Shown here: one piece after another, positions 11,522-19,436 of the stretch
Numbering within the stretch: position 1 is the first letter of the stretch
Layout: every line of letters starts with the position of its first letter
Assembly: GCA_014324045.1 (NCBI GenBank)
Contig: JACOMY010000004.1
Coordinates: forward strand, 89,867 to 153,866
From: Rhodospirillales bacterium
Lineage (GTDB): Bacteria; Pseudomonadota; Alphaproteobacteria; Kiloniellales; JACOMY01
DNA: 64,000 nucleotides
Direction: 5' to 3'
Made by a program: the position numbers and the translations under genes
Notes under the pieces: model-generated
Seen by the model: only the letters and a program-made list of their open reading frames with translations
Database searches by the model: none
Told to the model about the DNA's origin: nothing

Positions 11522-13099
11522 ATGACGTCGGAGCGAGATCTGGCCGAGGCAGCCCGTGCTTGGCCTTTCGAGGAAGCACGCAAGCTTGTGGCGCGCTACA
11601 AGAAGGCACCGCCGGAGAAAGGCTATGTGCTGTTCGAGACCGGCTACGGCCCCTCCGGCCTGCCGCACATCGGCACCTTCGGCGAGGTGGTGCGCACCAT
11701 CATGGTGCGCCAAGCCTTCCAGCGCCTTTCGGAAATCCCGACGCGGCTGTTCTGCTTTTCCGACGACATGGACGGGCTACGCAAAGTGCCCGACAACGTG
11801 CCCAATCAGACACTGTTAGCGGCCAACCTTGGCAAGCCGCTAACCAAAGTACCCGATCCCTTCGGCGAATACGACTCCTTCGGGGCGCACAACAACGCGC
11901 GGCTGAAGCGCTTCCTGGACGCCTTCGGCTTCGACTACGAGTTCCAATCCTCGACCGACTGGTACAGCTCGGGCCGCTTTGACCGGGCGCTCTTGGACAT
12001 CCTGGCGGCCTACGACAAGGTCATGGCTATCATCCTGCCCACTCTGGGGCCAGAGCGGCGCCAGACTTACAGCCCTTTCTTGCCAATCTCGCCCAAGACC
12101 GGCCGGGTGCTGCAGGTGCCGGTCCTGGAACGCAAGCCGGCCAGCGGCACTCTGGTCTTCCGCGACGAGGACGAGAACCTGACCGAGGTGCCGGTTACCG
12201 GCGGTCACTGCAAGCTACAATGGAAGCCGGATTGGGGCATGCGCTGGTACGCGCTGGGCGTCGACTACGAGATGTCGGGCAAGGATCTGATCGATAGCGT
12301 GAAGCTGGCCGGCGCCGTCGTCAAGGCACTGGGCAAGCGCCCGCCGGAGGGCTTCAACTACGAACTTTTCCTCGACGACAAGGGACAGAAGATCTCCAAG
12401 TCCAAGGGCAACGGCCTGTCGGTCGGGGAGTGGTTGGCCTATGGCCCGCCGGAAAGCCTGTCGCTCTTCATGTACAACAAGCCCAGAGCGGCCAAGAAGC
12501 TCTTCTTCGACGCGATTCCGCGGGCTGTGGACGACTACATCGCCCATATGGGCAGCTTCTCCGGCCAAGACGCCAAGCGCTTGGAAAACCCGGCCTGGCA
12601 CATCCACAATGGCGCGCCGCCGCGCCATGGGGCACCGATCTCCTACAGCCTGCTGTTGAACCTGGCCAGCGTCTGCAACGCGGAAGACCCCTCGATCCTT
12701 TGGGGCTTCATCTCGCGCTATCGCCCGGACGCGGTGCCCGGGTGCTACCCCTTCCTGGATCGACTGGTAGCCTGCGCAGTAAACTATTATCGGGATCGGG
12801 TAAAGCCGGAGAAGTACTATCGTCGGCCCGACGCGATGGAGCGCGAGGCCATGGCCGATCTCCTGTCGGCTCTGGAAGCCCTGCCGGACGATGCCGGGGC
12901 CGAAACGATTCAGGCCCAAGTCTACAAAATCGGCAAGCGCCATCCCTTCCCCGACTTGAGGAGCTGGTTCAAGGCGCTCTACGAGGTTTTGCTGGGCCAG
13001 CAGCAGGGACCGCGGCTAGGATCTTTCTTCGCCCTCTACGGCTTGCCGGAGAGCCGGGCGCTGATTGCCCGGGCTCTGGTACCGGTGGCTGCCGACTAG
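11522..13099 (+). CDS. lysK: Lysyl-tRNA synthetase, class I
   Basis: The 525-residue protein is a class I LysRS, the archaeal/alphaproteobacterial type that replaces the class II LysS/LysU of E. coli. The class I nucleotide-binding motifs are present: GLPHIGT (the HIGH equivalent, His49-Gly51) and KISKSKGNG (the KMSKS loop, starting at about Lys290). The C-terminal helical domain recognises the anticodon. The ATG at 11522 gives the family N terminus; a TTG at 11495 is less likely. It is followed after only 4 bases by a Gfo/Idh/MocA oxidoreductase, suggesting cotranscription. Confidence 0.96.
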   Translation: MTSERDLAEAARAWPFEEARKLVARYKKAPPEKGYVLFETGYGPSGLPHIGTFGEVVRTIMVRQAFQRLSEIPTRLFCFSDDMDGLRKVPDNVPNQTLLAANLGKPLTKVPDPFGEYDSFGAHNNARLKRFLDAFGFDYEFQSSTDWYSSGRFDRALLDILAAYDKVMAIILPTLGPERRQTYSPFLPISPKTGRVLQVPVLERKPASGTLVFRDEDENLTEVPVTGGHCKLQWKPDWGMRWYALGVDYEMSGKDLIDSVKLAGAVVKALGKRPPEGFNYELFLDDKGQKISKSKGNGLSVGEWLAYGPPESLSLFMYNKPRAAKKLFFDAIPRAVDDYIAHMGSFSGQDAKRLENPAWHIHNGAPPRHGAPISYSLLLNLASVCNAEDPSILWGFISRYRPDAVPGCYPFLDRLVACAVNYYRDRVKPEKYYRRPDAMEREAMADLLSALEALPDDAGAETIQAQVYKIGKRHPFPDLRSWFKALYEVLLGQQQGPRLGSFFALYGLPESRALIARALVPVAAD

Positions 13100-13103
13100 A
13101 GCC

Positions 13104-14018
13104 ATGGCCCTTCGCCTGGGTATCGTCGGCGTCGGCAAGATCGTGCGCGACCAGCACCTGCCGGCACTGGCAGCGAGCGGCGACTTCGACCTGGTTGCCG
13201 CGGCCAGCCGCAATGCGACAGTCGAAGGCCTCGCCAACTTCAAAACGCTTGAGGCCCTGCTGGCCGAGGGACCGGAGGTAGACGCGGTGGCGCTCTGCAT
13301 GCCGCCCCAGGTCCGCTTTGCTGCTGCCATGACGGCAATCGCCGCCGGCAAGCATGTGTTGTTGGAGAAACCCCCGGGGGCTGGCCTCAGCGAAGTCGCG
13401 ATTCTCAACGAGGCCGCCGAGGCCGCCGGTGTGACTCTTTTCGCCTCCTGGCACTCGCGCCATGCCGCCGGGGTGGCGGAAGCCCGCCGTCTACTGGCGG
13501 AACGCCGAGTGACCGGGTTTGCCATTGCCTGGAAAGAGGACGTGCGCCGCTGGCACCCCGGCCAGGCCTGGATCTGGGAGCCCGGCGGTCTGGGTGTCTT
13601 CGACTCCGGCATCAATGCGCTTTCGATTGCCACAGAGATACTGCCGGGGCCCTTGATGCTGCGTGCCAGCCGGCTACTCTTTCCCGCCAACCGTCACGCG
13701 CCGATCGCCGCCGAGCTCACCTTCGGCGGCATTCCCGGCACGGCAGTCTTCGACTGGCGTCAGACCGGTCCTCAGATCTGGGACGTTGCGGTGGAGACCG
13801 AGGAAGGGCCGGTGCTCTTGACAAGGGGCGGCAGCTGTCTGTCTGTCGACGGCAAGCTGGGGGAGGCTATGCCGGACCGAGAGTATGCCGGCCTCTACGC
13901 CCATTTCGCTGTTTTGATTGCCAGGAACGAAAGCGATGCCGATCCGCGCCCGCTCCGCCTGGTGGCAGATGCTTTCCTGCTGGGCGAACGGATCGAGATC
14001 GACAGCTTCAACGAGTGA
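13104..14018 (+). CDS. Gfo/Idh/MocA oxidoreductase, probable D-galactose 1-dehydrogenase
   Basis: A 304-residue NAD(P)-dependent sugar dehydrogenase. The N-terminal Rossmann fold shows GIVGVGKI at about residues 6-13, and the catalytic EKP motif lies in HVLLEKPPG; the second domain carries the conserved WKEDVRRWHPGQ and DSGINAL region. This combination fits the D-galactose/L-arabinose 1-dehydrogenase group, which feeds the oxidative galactose or arabinose pathway. No other sugar genes are adjacent, so the substrate is inferred only from family resemblance. It starts 4 bases after lysK and is followed by a GST 14 bases later. Confidence 0.8.
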   Translation: MALRLGIVGVGKIVRDQHLPALAASGDFDLVAAASRNATVEGLANFKTLEALLAEGPEVDAVALCMPPQVRFAAAMTAIAAGKHVLLEKPPGAGLSEVAILNEAAEAAGVTLFASWHSRHAAGVAEARRLLAERRVTGFAIAWKEDVRRWHPGQAWIWEPGGLGVFDSGINALSIATEILPGPLMLRASRLLFPANRHAPIAAELTFGGIPGTAVFDWRQTGPQIWDVAVETEEGPVLLTRGGSCLSVDGKLGEAMPDREYAGLYAHFAVLIARNESDADPRPLRLVADAFLLGERIEIDSFNE

Positions 14019-14032
14019 GGAGGATTGCCCCC

Positions 14033-14665
14033 ATGAAGCTCTATCATTTCGGTCGGGCCCCCAATGCCCGGCGGGCCCGTGTTTTCTCCGCCGAAAAGGC
14101 TATCGATCTGGAGTTGATCGAGGTCGACCTCGGCTCGCGCGCGCAACTGAACCCCGACTACGCCCACAAAAACGTAATGGCGGAGGTTCCGGCATTGGAA
14201 CTGGACGACGGTACGCTCGTCACCGAGTCCAATGCAATTTGCCGCTATCTGGAGGGCATCCAGCCGGAGCCCGCGTTGTTCGGTACGACTCCGCTGGAGC
14301 AAGCGCAGATCGCCATGTGGGATCGCCGTGTCGAGCTGCACGGTTTCCTCGCCGTCACCGAGGGCTTCCGCAACGGCAACGCCTTCTTCAAGGATCGGGC
14401 GTTAACCGGCCCGATCGACTATCCGCAGATTCCGCAGCTGGCGGAGCGCGGCCGGAAGCGCTTTGCGGCCTTCCTCGATCTCTTGGAGACCCGCTTGGGC
14501 GAGAGCGACTATCTCGCCGGACCCACCTTCTCCATCGCCGACATCACCGCTGCGATCACCTGCGACTTCGCCCGCGTCATCAAGATGGGGCCGCCTTTCG
14601 AGGGCCATCCGAAGCTGCAGGCTTGGTTTGAGCGGATCATGTCGCGCCCCTCGATGAGCGCTTAG
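14033..14665 (+). CDS. Glutathione S-transferase family protein
   Basis: This 210-residue protein has the two GST domains: an N-terminal thioredoxin fold beginning MKLYHFGRAPNARRARVF with the cis-Pro/Ser glutathione site (EVPALEL, VTESNAICRYLE), and an all-helical C-terminal domain with the N-capping motif FSIADITAAI. GSTs conjugate glutathione to electrophiles or reduce peroxides; the precise substrate is unknown. GAGGAGGA lies at the right distance from the ATG at 14033, so the upstream in-frame start at 14015 is not used. It closes the lysK unit and appears intact. Confidence 0.9.
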   Translation: MKLYHFGRAPNARRARVFSAEKAIDLELIEVDLGSRAQLNPDYAHKNVMAEVPALELDDGTLVTESNAICRYLEGIQPEPALFGTTPLEQAQIAMWDRRVELHGFLAVTEGFRNGNAFFKDRALTGPIDYPQIPQLAERGRKRFAAFLDLLETRLGESDYLAGPTFSIADITAAITCDFARVIKMGPPFEGHPKLQAWFERIMSRPSMSA

Positions 14666-14873
14666 GGCTGCGGGAAAAGATCGAGGCCACAGGTAAGCGG
14701 ACCAACCGCGCGCACCTTTCTCACAGAAGTACTTTAAAGAAACATTGGCCGAGTACCCGATGCCTGGAGCGAGTGCGTCTTCGCCAAGGTGCAGAGGTAC
14801 AAACCTCTCGTGCGTCACGAGACTTCTATCGATCTATCCGATTGTTGTTTCCGAGTTAGAAATACCTCCGGTG

Positions 14874-15150
14874 GGCGTCTTCCAGCGGCAGCAAAGAGTA
14901 CTGAAATCAGGAACGATCCAGTCCAACCCAAGCAGCTGCTACAAGCTCTCGACAAACCCAGTCGTCTGTCTCAGCGGCATCCCAAACAAGACCTTCAAGA
15001 TCAGGCGAGTCTCGATCGCCGCATCGCTGAATTGCCGCCACCGCTCCCCTTTGCCGGTCGGCAGTGGCGATCAGATCCTGTCGGGATCAAACCAGATCGA
15101 TAGCAAACCGCGCAGCTTCAACGCGGTCTTGTAAGTCGACCGGTTCAGGG
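14874..15150 (-). pseudogene. IS5-family transposase relic (N-terminal part)
   Basis: Reading the minus strand in one frame from about 15150 to 14874 gives YKTALKLRGLLSIWFDPD, a stop, then SPLPTGKGERWRQFSDAAIE, LILKVLFGMPLRQTTGFVE, another stop, and LLGLDWIVPDFSTLCCRWKT. These blocks are the well-known N-terminal signatures of IS5-group transposases (RGSLTIWF, TMKVLFGMALRQTTGFVESL, VPDFSTLSRRQKT). Two in-frame stops and the lack of the DDE core show it is dead. It lies between the GST gene and the F0 operon. The flanks (14666-14873 and 15151-15543) hold no gene I can recognise and no intact terminal inverted repeats were identified. Confidence 0.75.
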
Positions 15151-15543
15151 GCTCAGCGGTTCTGTGGTCTTGTACCTCGTTGGGGACCGACTGTGCATAA
15201 TTTACAGCTATCGAATCGGGCACATCGCTGTGCGGCCGGCAGACAAGGGTGCATAAGCCTAAGCGATCGGCCGCCCGCGCGACGGAAGGATCACGAAGAG
15301 CCACACCCAGAGCGCCCCCGCACAGTCGGCCCACCGGCTTCCCGATGACGGGCTGCCCGACTATCGGGCAGCCGGAGTTCTGCCGGAAGGCTTGCCGCCA
15401 ACTAGCCTCCTGCTTGGCGACAAGGCCCACGACGCGATAAGCTGTGCCGCTCAATATGACAAGCTTGCCCGCAGCTCCCTCGCTGCAGTCTCCAGCACCG
15501 CTACCCTATGCTATTACTTGTCGAATACTTATCAAACCTAACC
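15151..15543. other. Non-coding stretch with a perfect short palindrome
   Basis: About 390 bases downstream of atpF (minus strand) show no gene. Open frames here are not protein-like. The main structure is the perfect hairpin at 15351-15373, listed separately. The stretch probably comprises decayed mobile-element DNA, given the transposase relic alongside. Confidence 0.4.
15351..15373. repeat. Perfect 10-bp inverted repeat with 3-base loop
   Basis: The arms GGCTGCCCGA and TCGGGCAGCC are perfectly complementary around the loop CTA. No U-tract follows on either strand, so it does not look like an ordinary intrinsic terminator. It could be a REP-like palindrome or part of the degraded insertion sequence next to it. 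Confidence 0.6.
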
Positions 15544-16026
15544 TTAATTCAAATGACGGCTAATCTCGTCGATTGAGGCGTCGATCATCGCTCCTGAGCG
15601 GGCCTCGTTCAGTTTGGCGCGAATCAGGTCGATGGAAGCCGCGATAGCGGCGTCGACCGCACCGGATTGAACGGCGCGCAGTGCATTAGCCTCGGCCTGA
15701 GCGATACGATCCATCGCCAGCTGCTCGCGCCGCTCCAGGGAGATCTTGAGTTCTGCCAGCTGCTGGCTGCGGATCTCTTCCGCCTTCGTCTTGGCATGGG
15801 CCACGATCCGCTCAGCCTCGGCCAATGCGTCGCGCTGCTTACGCTTGTACTCGGCCAAGGTCTTCTCGGCTTCGACTTTGAGGGCCTCGGCTTCGTCTAT
15901 TGCCTGTCGGATCTTCTGCACCTTGGCGTCAAGACCGGCAACGATGCCGCTGCCACCCTTCCAGACGATCAAGGCGATCAGGACGATCAGTGCGATCCAG
16001 AGATAGAGATTGGGATCGTTCGGCAT
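15544..16026 (-). CDS. atpF: ATP synthase F0 subunit b
   Basis: A 160-residue protein has one N-terminal transmembrane helix (YLWIALIVLIALIVWKGG) followed by a long charged coiled coil rich in Ala, Glu, Lys and Arg, the layout of the peripheral-stalk b subunit. It is the second of two b-type genes: the previous gene b' overlaps it by one base (TGATG), so translation is probably coupled. b and b' form a heterodimer in alphaproteobacteria and phototrophs. It is the last gene of the F0 operon; the F1 genes are not in this window, which is normal for this class. Confidence 0.93.
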   Translation of the reverse strand: MPNDPNLYLWIALIVLIALIVWKGGSGIVAGLDAKVQKIRQAIDEAEALKVEAEKTLAEYKRKQRDALAEAERIVAHAKTKAEEIRSQQLAELKISLERREQLAMDRIAQAEANALRAVQSGAVDAAIAASIDLIRAKLNEARSGAMIDASIDEISRHLN

Positions 16027-16520
16027 CAGGACGCCGCTCCAGCGGTTGCACGCTCGACAGCTGCCTTAGCATCAGCCTCGCTTGGTACGAGACCTATCAG
16101 CTTCTCGGTCGTCAGACCGGCAGCGGCCACGGCAATTTCCTGCAGATAGCTACGGGCTTCCGCCTCGGCCGCGGCGATACGCGCCTGAGCGGCCTGAACC
16201 TTTTCATTCAGATCCTTCTCGAAAGTGGCGGTCTCGGCCTCAAGCTGTTGACGTGTGGCGCCGGCCGCCTCGTGCAGGATCTGGCTGGCTTCGGCGCGGG
16301 CTGCGGCCAAGGCCTTTTCATAGGCAGCAACAGCCTCTTCCGCTTCATCCTTGAGGCTCTGCGCCCGGGCTAGATCGCCCTCAATCTTGTTGCTTCTCAT
16401 CTCTATCACCCCGCCCACCTTCGGCAGGACGACCTTGACAAAGGTCAGATAAAGCAGTCCGAAGACAACGAGTAGCCAGAAGATCTGGCTAGGTGCCGTC
16501 GACATATCAAATTGAGGCAT
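16026..16520 (-). CDS. atpG: ATP synthase F0 subunit b'
   Basis: A 164-residue b-type stalk subunit. The N terminus MPQFDMSTAPSQIFWLLVVF, leading into a single membrane helix, is typical of b' in alphaproteobacteria; the rest is a long coiled coil. The ATG at 16520 follows GGAGGGATGCG, so the open-frame extension to 16550 is not used. It pairs with subunit b encoded next, joining F1 to the a-subunit as stator. The symbol atpG is the one used for b' in this group (also called atpX or atpF2) and must not be confused with the gamma subunit of E. coli. Confidence 0.92.
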   Translation of the reverse strand: MPQFDMSTAPSQIFWLLVVFGLLYLTFVKVVLPKVGGVIEMRSNKIEGDLARAQSLKDEAEEAVAAYEKALAAARAEASQILHEAAGATRQQLEAETATFEKDLNEKVQAAQARIAAAEAEARSYLQEIAVAAAGLTTEKLIGLVPSEADAKAAVERATAGAAS

Positions 16521-16645
16521 CGCATCCCTCCGCTGTTTCACGGCACACAACCCGAAGGATCAAGGTAGCCCCTGTCCGGTCCGTTACCAGGAATTGCTTC
16601 CTTCTGGGTCCGGTCCCCCGATTGGAAGCGGGCCAAGAATTCGTC

Positions 16646-16873
16646 TTAGGCGACAAAGAGGAGCATCAGGGAGATCAGCAGCGCAAAGAGGGCGATAGCC
16701 TCAGTGACTGCGAAGCCGATCCAGATGTTGGCGCCAATCTCGTCCTTGGAGGCCGGGTTGCGCGCGATTGCGCTGAAGAAGGACGACCAGACGTTTCCGA
16801 CACCGATACCGGCGCCGATCATGCCCATGGCGGCCAGGCCCGCACCGATCAGCTTTGCAGCATCTGCTTCCAT
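16646..16873 (-). CDS. atpE: ATP synthase F0 subunit c
   Basis: This 75-residue proteolipid has two membrane helices joined by the polar loop ARNPASKDEI. The ion-carrying carboxylate is the Glu in FAVTEAIALFAL of helix 2. The first helix has the GxGxG-type pattern (GAGIGVGN) needed for ring packing. The surrounding residues lack the extra polar ligands of sodium-binding rings, so a proton-driven enzyme is inferred. It sits between a and b' in the usual order. Confidence 0.96.
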   Translation of the reverse strand: MEADAAKLIGAGLAAMGMIGAGIGVGNVWSSFFSAIARNPASKDEIGANIWIGFAVTEAIALFALLISLMLLFVA

Positions 16874-16949
16874 AACTCTCTACTCCTCTGAACAGCGACC
16901 GAACGGTCGTTCGATGATTAAGGGAAAACCCGCCGGCGTTTCTGCCGCC

Positions 16950-17744
16950 TTAGTGCATGTGGATGGCGTCGTGCAGGTAAACGCAAGTCAGGATGGTGAA
17001 GACATAGGCTTGCAGGACAGCGACCAGCAGTTCCAGCGCGGTGATGCCGACCAGCACCGCCAGCGGCAGGATTCCACCGACCACGCCCAGCAAAATGACG
17101 AAGCCGGCCAGGATCTTGAACAACACATGGCCGACCGTCATGTTCGCGAAGAGACGAACCGACAAGCTGATAGGGCGCGAGAGATAGCTGACCACCTCAA
17201 TCGGAATCAGGATAACGGCCGTCCATGCCGGCGCCCCTTCCGGGAAGAAGAAGCGGAAGAAGTGCCAACCGTGACGCATGAAACCGATCACCGTCACCGT
17301 GACAAAGATGAGGATCGCCATCAAGAAGGTCACGACGATCTGCGCGGTCACTGCAAAGGACCCGGGGATCAGCGCGAGTGTGTTGGCGAAGAGGATGAAG
17401 ACGAAGAGCGTGAAGATAAAGGGGAAGAACGGCCGCCCCTCGTTGCCGACGTTGTCGCGCACCATGCTGGCGACCAAGCCGTAAAGCCCTTCCGCAACCA
17501 CCTGGAGGCGAGTCGGCACGATGGCACTGCCGCGCATGGCGAACAGGAGGAAGCCGGTCGCGACGACTGCTGAGATCACCATCCAAAGCGAGGCGTTGGT
17601 AAAGGAAAGATCCAAACCGAAGATGAAGATATCGACGTTGCCGATCTGGCGAACCTCGAACTGTTCCATCGGATGGAACGGAGATTCGTGGACCTGCTGC
17701 TCCAACTCTTCGCCGATGCCGCCGCCGTTGCTGTCAGACGCCAC
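16950..17744 (-). CDS. atpB: ATP synthase F0 subunit a
   Basis: This 264-residue polytopic protein has five to six hydrophobic helices and the essential arginine in SLSVRLFANMTVGH, which faces the c-ring carboxylate. The start is taken as the GTG at 17744, preceded at a good distance by AAGGGGAG; a TTG at 17780 would add 12 residues without a ribosome site. It lies between atpI and atpE. Length and motifs are normal, so the F0 channel looks intact. Confidence 0.95.
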   Translation of the reverse strand: MASDSNGGGIGEELEQQVHESPFHPMEQFEVRQIGNVDIFIFGLDLSFTNASLWMVISAVVATGFLLFAMRGSAIVPTRLQVVAEGLYGLVASMVRDNVGNEGRPFFPFIFTLFVFILFANTLALIPGSFAVTAQIVVTFLMAILIFVTVTVIGFMRHGWHFFRFFFPEGAPAWTAVILIPIEVVSYLSRPISLSVRLFANMTVGHVLFKILAGFVILLGVVGGILPLAVLVGITALELLVAVLQAYVFTILTCVYLHDAIHMH

Positions 17745-17831
17745 GTCGGAACTCCCCTTAATGGTCGAAGGCCCTGCCAACGCGAGCCTTCGCGCAACTC
17801 CATGTACTCCGCACTGCCCGGACGAGGCCGC

Positions 17832-18167
17832 TCACCCCTTCTCCCCTTCCTCCAGTCGCCGCTTGCGCTCCGCCTCCAGGCTCTTAGCCGTGCGGATCAC
17901 ATTCATCAAGGCGGCTCCCGATCCTAAGAAAAAGAACAGTATCAAACACCAAGGAGACGTACCAAGCCAGTAGTCGAGCACAATGCCGATCGCCACCCCG
18001 ACCGCCAAGCCGGAAATCAAGTCCACCGCCACCCGAAAGCCTGCCGCCGCACCGTTTGAGTCGATCAGTCGCCTTGGCTTCCCCTGCTCGCCTCTGTGAC
18101 GCTGACGTGCCGCCTCCAGGCGCACTTCCAGACTGCGAAGATCTTCTTGGTCGCCGGGACCTTTCAT
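17832..18167 (-). CDS. atpI: F0F1 ATP synthase assembly protein AtpI
   Basis: A 111-residue protein has a charged N-terminal helix and then two membrane helices (FRVAVDLISGLAVGVAIGIVL and WCLILFFFLGSGAAL-type segments), ending in a charged tail. This is the alphaproteobacterial AtpI layout; the protein helps assemble the c-ring. The ATG at 18167 follows GGAAGGGA. It is the first gene of the atpI-B-E-b'-b operon, so the promoter should be in the roughly 270 bases between it and the divergent DUF2189 gene. Confidence 0.9.
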   Translation of the reverse strand: MKGPGDQEDLRSLEVRLEAARQRHRGEQGKPRRLIDSNGAAAGFRVAVDLISGLAVGVAIGIVLDYWLGTSPWCLILFFFLGSGAALMNVIRTAKSLEAERKRRLEEGEKG

Positions 18168-18434
18168 CGTTCCCTTCCGACCGCCCCTCACAGTGACGCC
18201 AACTTTAAGAAGGCCGGTCTTGGGCTGTCAAGCCGAGCAGCTTGCCGTTGCCTTCTGAGTTGCCCCAGTGCGACAATGGAGCCGTTGTTTGACGCAGATC
18301 AAGGCTCGATGGGGCAGCCTGCATAAGATTTCGAGTCCGACAACCTGGACTTATAAGGACGGCGATGGAGCCCGCGTGAGATTGTGCTGGGCCGGCACCG
18401 CCCGAACGGACACTTAAGACTGCTGGGAGGACCG

Positions 18435-19226
18435 ATGGCTCATACTGTTGAAGAAGCGGATACACCCAAGCGTATCGTCGTCAAGACCATCGATACCGAA
18501 GCACCCTGGCGCTGGCTCAGTGCGGGGTGGAACGATCTGGGCAAGGCGCGAAGCGTGGGTCTGACCTACGGCTTCATCTTCTCGCTGGTCTCATTCGTGC
18601 TGACCGTAGGGCTTTGGGTGACAGACAACATGGGCTTTCTGCCACCGCTGGCGGCAGGTTTTATGTTGGTCGCACCGATGCTGGCCGTCGGGCTTTACGA
18701 GACGGCGCGCCGCATCGAGGCCGGGGAGCCCGTGACCCTGGGCAGTGCATTGGTCGTCTCCACCCGTTCGCCGTTGCAGCTGGCCTTCATGGCGGTGCTG
18801 CTGACGGTGATCATGCTGGCCTGGATGCGCGTGGCCTTGCTGCTCTTCGCACTCTTTATGGGAACCAACCACGTCCCGCCGCCGGAACTGCTAATGACAG
18901 AGCTGCTCTTGACCCGGCACGGCATTGCCCTGCTCATCGTCGGCAGCGCCGTGGGCGCGGTTCTGGCCATGGTGGTCTTCTCGATCTCCGTGGTCGGTGT
19001 GCCGCTGCTGATGGTGCGCGAAGTCGATGCCTTCACCGCGATCTGGACCAGCCTGCTGACGGTCAGGCACAACTGGACGGCCTGCCTACTGTGGGCCTGG
19101 CTGATCGCCTTGCTGTCGGCCGCCGGCATCGTTACCTTCTTCGTCGGCATGATCGTGACCTTCCCGCTGCTGGGCTTTGCAAGCTGGCACGCCTATAGTG
19201 AACTGGTAGGCTTGGAGGGAGAGTAG
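18435..19226 (+). CDS. DUF2189 domain membrane protein
   Basis: The 263-residue protein has about six membrane helices after a short cytosolic N terminus. The pattern WLSAGWNDLGKARSVGLTYG, the first-helix pair, and the signature GVPLLMVREVDAFTAIWTSL in the second half match the DUF2189 family of integral membrane proteins common next to cytochrome oxidase genes in alphaproteobacteria. No enzymatic motif is seen and the function is unknown. The ATG at 18435 lies 5 bases after GGGAGG. It diverges from atpI. Confidence 0.85.
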   Translation: MAHTVEEADTPKRIVVKTIDTEAPWRWLSAGWNDLGKARSVGLTYGFIFSLVSFVLTVGLWVTDNMGFLPPLAAGFMLVAPMLAVGLYETARRIEAGEPVTLGSALVVSTRSPLQLAFMAVLLTVIMLAWMRVALLLFALFMGTNHVPPPELLMTELLLTRHGIALLIVGSAVGAVLAMVVFSISVVGVPLLMVREVDAFTAIWTSLLTVRHNWTACLLWAWLIALLSAAGIVTFFVGMIVTFPLLGFASWHAYSELVGLEGE

Positions 19227-19436
19227 CGCGCGCAGGGAAAGGGGGCCTGCGCCCTGAGCTTCCCCAAGGTTTCCGGCGACGAGGCAACGCTGGGAGGAAA
19301 CGATGGGGAGGAGCCTGACGCGTCGGCTCGAGTCGTTCGATCGACCCGCGATAGAACTGCCGAAACAACGCCTAGCGTGCTGGCTCATAGATGGGGGGAA
19401 CGGCAGGCGGCAAGGCTTTGCTGCGGCATGGTGAGA

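Noticed and set aside
14745..15134. Plus-strand open frames over the transposase relic
   Set aside because: They are antisense to recognisable IS5 transposase blocks on the minus strand and have no coherent protein features.
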